From: Streptomyces odonnellii
Lineage (GTDB): Bacteria > Actinomycetota > Actinomycetes > Streptomycetales > Streptomycetaceae
NCBI RefSeq assembly: GCF_000981895.1
Contig: NZ_LATD01000017.1
Span: 1-46,676, forward strand
DNA length: 46,676 nt
Direction of reading: 5' to 3'
Part shown: positions 43,216-46,676 of the stretch, one piece after another
Layout of the letters: each line of letters starts with the position of its first letter
How positions within the stretch are numbered: the first letter of the stretch is position 1
Program-made: the position numbers and the translations under genes
Notes under the pieces: model-generated
Seen by the model: the letters and a program-made list of their open reading frames with translations, nothing else
The model's database searches: none
Told to the model about the DNA's origin: nothing

Positions 43216-44319
43216 TCAGGCCGCCGCCACGGGCTCGCGCTCCAGCAGCCGTTTGATCTCCCGTACCGCGGCCCGTCCGGCACGGTTGGCGCCGATGGTG
43301 GAGGCGGACGGCCCGTACCCGACCAGATGGACGCGCTCGTCCCGTACCGCGCGCGTTCCCTCGACGCGGATCCCGCCGCCGCGCTCGCGCAGGCCCAACG
43401 GCGCGAGATGGTCGATGGCCGCGCGGAACCCGGTCGCCCAGAGGATCACATCGGCCGGCACCGTGCGCCCATCGTCCCAGGCCACCCCGTCCGGGGTGAT
43501 CCGGTCGAACATCGGCAGCCGGTCCAGTACGCCTTCCTCCCGCGCCCGGACGATCGCCTCGTTCAGCGGAAGACCGGTCACCGAGACCACGCTCTCCGGC
43601 GGCAGGCCCTGGCGTACCCGCTCGTCGACGAGCGCGACGGCCGCCCGCCCCTGTTCCTCGCCGAACGGTCCCTCCCGGAAGACCGGCGGCCGGCGCGTCA
43701 CCCAGGTGGTGTCCGCCGCCACCTTCGCGATCTCCATCAGATGCTGGGTCCCCGAGGCACCACCGCCCACCACGACCACACGCAGTCCGGCGAACTCGTC
43801 CGGTCCCGGATAGTCCGCCGTGTGCAACTGGCGGCCCCGGAAGGTCTCCTGGCCCGGATAGCGGGGCCAGAAGGGGCGGTCCCAGGTGCCGGTGGCGTTG
43901 ATCAGCGCCCGCGCCGACCAGTTCCCCTCGGAGGTCTCCACCAGCAGCCGCCCGCCGGTTCCCTCCCGTACCGCCCTCACATCGACCGGCCGGTGGACCC
44001 GCAGACCGAAGCGCCGCTCGTACTCCGTGAAGTAGCCGCCGATCACCTCCGACGAGGGCCGGTCGTCATCGGCCGGCCCTGTGATCAGCTCCATACCGGG
44101 CAGCGCGTGCATGCCGTGGACCTTGCCGTAGGTCAGCGAGGGCCAGCGGAACTGCCAGGCGCCACCGGGGTGCGGGGCATGGTCCAGTACGACGAAGTCC
44201 TCGTCCGGTGCGAGCCCGGACCGCCGCAGATGGTGGGCGCCGGACAGACCTGCCTGTCCGGCACCCACGACGACCACGTCGATGTCCCGTGCCCCGTCCC
44301 GTACCCCGAAGTCGTTCAC
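43216..44319 (-). CDS. Flavin-dependent monooxygenase (CzcO/FMO-like)
   Basis: A 367-residue FAD- and NAD(P)H-dependent oxidoreductase. The FAD Rossmann motif is VVGAGQAGLSGAHHL (about 17 to 31) and the NADPH motif is VVVVGGGASGTQHL in the middle. The segment HPGGAWQFRWPSL and the ATG-type loop ILWATGFRAAIDHL also fit. Members oxygenate heteroatoms or ketones; the exact substrate is not deducible. It lies 81 bases downstream of ssuD on the same strand, which may indicate a link to sulfur compound oxidation, but this is uncertain. Convergent with mltG (28-base gap). Confidence 0.88.
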   Translation of the reverse strand: MNDFGVRDGARDIDVVVVGAGQAGLSGAHHLRRSGLAPDEDFVVLDHAPHPGGAWQFRWPSLTYGKVHGMHALPGMELITGPADDDRPSSEVIGGYFTEYERRFGLRVHRPVDVRAVREGTGGRLLVETSEGNWSARALINATGTWDRPFWPRYPGQETFRGRQLHTADYPGPDEFAGLRVVVVGGGASGTQHLMEIAKVAADTTWVTRRPPVFREGPFGEEQGRAAVALVDERVRQGLPPESVVSVTGLPLNEAIVRAREEGVLDRLPMFDRITPDGVAWDDGRTVPADVILWATGFRAAIDHLAPLGLRERGGGIRVEGTRAVRDERVHLVGYGPSASTIGANRAGRAAVREIKRLLEREPVAAA

Positions 44320-44400
44320 GTTTCTACGAACAGCCTCGGATCCGGGAATCTTCCCGCTTCCCGCTCCTCGCGGGCCCGGTGCGCACGCGCCCCGCTCGGC

Positions 44401-45609
44401 TCAGCGCCCGCCGGCGAACAGCAGCGGAGCGCCGCCGGGCGCGGACGCGGGCCGCCCGTTGGCCGCGGGCACGCCCAGCAGCGGAGAAGGCTGCACCTGT
44501 GCCAGCAGCCCGCGCGCCGCCAGCTCCGGGGTCACGCCCTCGCCGAACCAGTACGCCTCCTCCAGGTGCGGATAGCCGGAGAGCACGAAGTGCTCGATGC
44601 CCAGCTCGTGGTACTCCTCGATCCGGTCGGCCACATCGGCGTGGCTGCCCACCAGCGCGGTGCCCGCGCCGCCGCGTACCAGACCCACCCCCGCCCAGAG
44701 GTTGGGCGAGATCTCCAGCCCCTCGCGCGAGCCGCCGTGCAGGGCGAGCATCCGCTGCTGCCCCACCGACTCGCTCCTGCCCAGCGCCTGCTGGGCCGCG
44801 GCGACCGTCTCGGGATCGAGATCGTCCAGCAGCCGGTCCGCCGTGGCCCAGGCCTCCTTCGCGGAGTCCCGCGAGATGGTGTGCAGCCGGATGCCGAAGC
44901 GGACCGTACGGCCGCGCTCCTCGGCCAGCCCCCGGATCCAGTCGGTCTTCTCCTTCACCTGGGCGGGAGGCTCGCCCCAGGTCAGATAGACATCCACATG
45001 CTCGGCGGCGACCGGTCCCGCCGCTGCGGACGAGCCGCCGAAGAAGATCTCCGGCAGTGGATCCGGCGGCAGCGCGGTGAGCCCGCCCTCCACCTGGAAG
45101 TGCTCACCGTCGAAGTCGTAGGGCCGCCCGCCCCACACCCCCCGGATCACCGACAGGAACTCCGCCGTCCGCGCATAGCGCCGGTCGTGGTCGAGATGGT
45201 CGCCGAAGCGCCGCTGCTCGGTCGAGTCGCCGCCGGTCACCACATTGAGCAGCAGCCGGCCCCGGGTGACACGCTGGTACGTGGCCGCCATCTGCGCGGC
45301 CAGCACTGGCGAGATCAGCCCCGGCCGGAAGGCCACCAGGAACTTCAGCCGCTCGGTCTGCTGCGCCAGCGCCACCGTCGTCAGCCAGGCGTCCTCGCAC
45401 CAGGTGCCCGTCGGTGTCAGGACCGCTTCGAAACCGAGCTGTTCGGCCGCCTTGGCGATCTGCGCCAGATACTCGATGTCCGGCGCCCTGACCCCGCTCA
45501 CCGGAGTGATCCTGGAACGCTTGATGCCGCCGTCGGTGTACGCGTGGCGGTCCACCAGCGTCCGCCCGTCGCCCCCGGTCGGCAGGAACCAGTGCAGATG
45601 AATGCTCAT
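44401..45609 (-). CDS. ssuD: FMNH2-dependent alkanesulfonate monooxygenase
   Basis: A 402-residue luciferase-like enzyme that releases sulfite from alkanesulfonates using reduced FMN and oxygen. Conserved segments are MSIHLHWFLPTGGDGR, then ITPVSGVRAPDIEYLAQIAK, TWCEDAWLTTVALAQQTERL, FLVAFRPGLISPVLAAQMAA and NVVTGGDSTEQRRFGD. The ending GIEHFVLSGYPHLEEAYWFG is typical of SsuD. The start overlaps the ssuA stop by four bases (ATGA), so translation is coupled. No reductase gene ssuE is seen nearby. It supplies sulfur when sulfate is scarce. Confidence 0.93.
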   Translation of the reverse strand: MSIHLHWFLPTGGDGRTLVDRHAYTDGGIKRSRITPVSGVRAPDIEYLAQIAKAAEQLGFEAVLTPTGTWCEDAWLTTVALAQQTERLKFLVAFRPGLISPVLAAQMAATYQRVTRGRLLLNVVTGGDSTEQRRFGDHLDHDRRYARTAEFLSVIRGVWGGRPYDFDGEHFQVEGGLTALPPDPLPEIFFGGSSAAAGPVAAEHVDVYLTWGEPPAQVKEKTDWIRGLAEERGRTVRFGIRLHTISRDSAKEAWATADRLLDDLDPETVAAAQQALGRSESVGQQRMLALHGGSREGLEISPNLWAGVGLVRGGAGTALVGSHADVADRIEEYHELGIEHFVLSGYPHLEEAYWFGEGVTPELAARGLLAQVQPSPLLGVPAANGRPASAPGGAPLLFAGGR

Positions 45610-46655
45610 CGGGAAGAGGCCTTTCCGTAGCTGCGCGCCGGGGAGGTCGACGGCGGCAGGTCCTTGTTGAAGCGGTCGTCGACGAAATCGGCGAAGTCGA
45701 AGCGGCGGGGGATGAGTCCGAGATCGGCGAAGGTGTCGGCGATGCCCTGTTCGGATGCGATGGCGGCCTGGTCCAGCGCGACCGGTACCCGGGTGCCGTG
45801 GGTGAGTTCGACGGCGTCCAGGGCCACTTCGTACGGCAGTCCGGTCTCCTCGGCCCAGACCTTCGCCCACTCCTCGGGGTGGTCGAAGACCCAGTCCTGC
45901 GCCCGGCGCAGCCGCTCGACATAGTCGCCGATGGCCGCGGCCTTGTCCTTGTCGGCGAGGGCGGAGGGCGCGGCGACCTGGAAGTTCAGCCCGTTGACAA
46001 CGCCTTCGCCGTCGGTCAGTACCCGCCCCTGTCCACCGCGCAGGACCTGGGAGGTGTACGGGTCCCACACCGCCCAGGCGTCCACCTTGCCGCTGGTGAA
46101 CGCGGCCAGCGCATCGGCCGGCTGCAACAGCGTGACCTTGATGTCGTCCAGCGTGAGACCCGCCTTCCTGAGGGAGGCGATGAGCTGGAAGTGCGCCGAG
46201 CTGCCCTGGGCGACGGCGACCGACCTGCCCTTGAGGTCGGTGGTTTTGGTCAGCGGCGAGTCCTTGGGTACGAGGATCGCTTCGCCGCGCGAGCCGCCGT
46301 GGGTCGCGGCCACGACCGTGATCTTCGAACCGGCTCCGGCGGCGAAGACCGGAGGCGTGTTGCCGACGGAACCGACGTCCACGGCCTTGGCGTTGACGGC
46401 TTCGAGCAGTGGCGGCCCTGAGGTGAAGGTCGACCAGGTGATCCGGTAGGGGAGGTCGTCGAGTTCACCGGCGGCGCGCAGGACGGCCTCGGAACCGCCT
46501 TTCTGGTCACCGACGTTGAGGGTCACGGAACCCTTGCCGTCGGTGTTGCCGCCGGCGCCGCCCGAGCCGTCGGCGGAGGCGCCGGAGCAGGCGGCGAGCA
46601 GCAGGGTGAGGGGGAGCGCGAGGGGGAGGAGTACGGCGGGCAGGAAGCGTTTCAT
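45606..46655 (-). CDS. ssuA: Sulfonate ABC transporter substrate-binding lipoprotein
   Basis: A 349-residue periplasmic-type binding protein. The N-terminus is a lipoprotein signal with lipobox LAAC (Cys23), followed by a Gly/Ser-rich linker. The family fold is visible in GDQKGGSEAVLRAAGELDD, the SAVAQGSS-like motif (VAVAQGSSAHFQLI), PADALAAFTSGKVDAWAVWD and VLRGGQGRVLTDGE. It captures aliphatic sulfonates outside the membrane and passes them to a permease/ATPase pair, whose genes are not in the window. The ATG at 46655 lies 21 bases from the window end, so its promoter is not fully visible. It is first in the ssuA-ssuD operon seen here. Confidence 0.92.
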   Translation of the reverse strand: MKRFLPAVLLPLALPLTLLLAACSGASADGSGGAGGNTDGKGSVTLNVGDQKGGSEAVLRAAGELDDLPYRITWSTFTSGPPLLEAVNAKAVDVGSVGNTPPVFAAGAGSKITVVAATHGGSRGEAILVPKDSPLTKTTDLKGRSVAVAQGSSAHFQLIASLRKAGLTLDDIKVTLLQPADALAAFTSGKVDAWAVWDPYTSQVLRGGQGRVLTDGEGVVNGLNFQVAAPSALADKDKAAAIGDYVERLRRAQDWVFDHPEEWAKVWAEETGLPYEVALDAVELTHGTRVPVALDQAAIASEQGIADTFADLGLIPRRFDFADFVDDRFNKDLPPSTSPARSYGKASSR

Positions 46656-46676
46656 GGGGGCGGAGGCGTTCTGGGG

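Overview
The window is a stretch of a Streptomyces-type chromosome. GC content is very high (by eye around 70 percent or more), third codon positions are almost all G or C, GTG and TTG starts are common, and the gene families are typical of the genus: XRE/DUF5753 regulators, PF04672 methyltransferases, MurT/GatD, and a urease cluster without ureE. From memory, the order urease cluster, secreted tripeptidyl aminopeptidase, PlsC-type acyltransferase resembles the S. coelicolor SCO12xx region; I could not verify this. I see no insertion sequence, prophage, CRISPR array, tRNA or rRNA.

Region by region. 1-2600: a regulator/ATPase pair (XRE-DUF5753 and an RsbW-like ATPase), a 14-bp tandem repeat, and a secreted NlpC/P60 cell-wall hydrolase. 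The hydrolase lies behind a c-di-AMP (ydaO-type) riboswitch with a CRP-like operator upstream. 2800-4270: a ClpP-like protein whose catalytic His is Gln, a small helical gene coupled to it, and a divergent Phd-type antitoxin without a visible toxin. 4280-6100: a membrane protein and a divergent, probably leaderless TetR gene with two repeated operators. 6230-10800: ureABCFGD, tightly coupled. 10900-13440: a secreted S33 peptidase and a lysophospholipid acyltransferase. 13580-18360: a Tat-exported CotA-like multicopper oxidase, divergent from acetolactate synthase and acetolactate decarboxylase (pyruvate to acetoin). 18590-21140: a PF04672 methyltransferase and a soluble NfeD/flotillin pair. 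21200-24400: an MmyB-like regulator divergent from an NAD(P)-dependent epimerase, a small membrane protein and a CtaG-like protein. 24560-28500: phosphofructokinase, then GatD/MurT (amidation of lipid II), divergent from peptide deformylase. 28500-30600: TetR and a divergent acyl-CoA dehydrogenase. 30700-34690: glutathione peroxidase, TesB thioesterase and a Ski2-like helicase on the minus strand. 34840-42130: a YdjM-like membrane protein, a heterodimeric ABC exporter with complementary degenerate ATP sites, a MarR gene and a divergent homodimer-type ABC exporter. 42300 to the end: a short MltG-like transglycosylase, a flavin monooxygenase, and the sulfonate genes ssuD and ssuA.

Most convergent gene pairs are separated by strong inverted repeats that look like bidirectional terminators. 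Several themes touch the cell envelope (NlpC/P60, MltG, MurT/GatD, acyltransferase, flotillin). The most distinctive observations are the stacked CRP plus c-di-AMP control of the NlpC/P60 gene, the pseudo-ClpP locus, the asymmetric ABC exporter whose second subunit has lost its whole Walker A motif, and the membrane-anchor-less flotillin/NfeD pair. None of these amounts to a clearly new multi-gene system on sequence alone.
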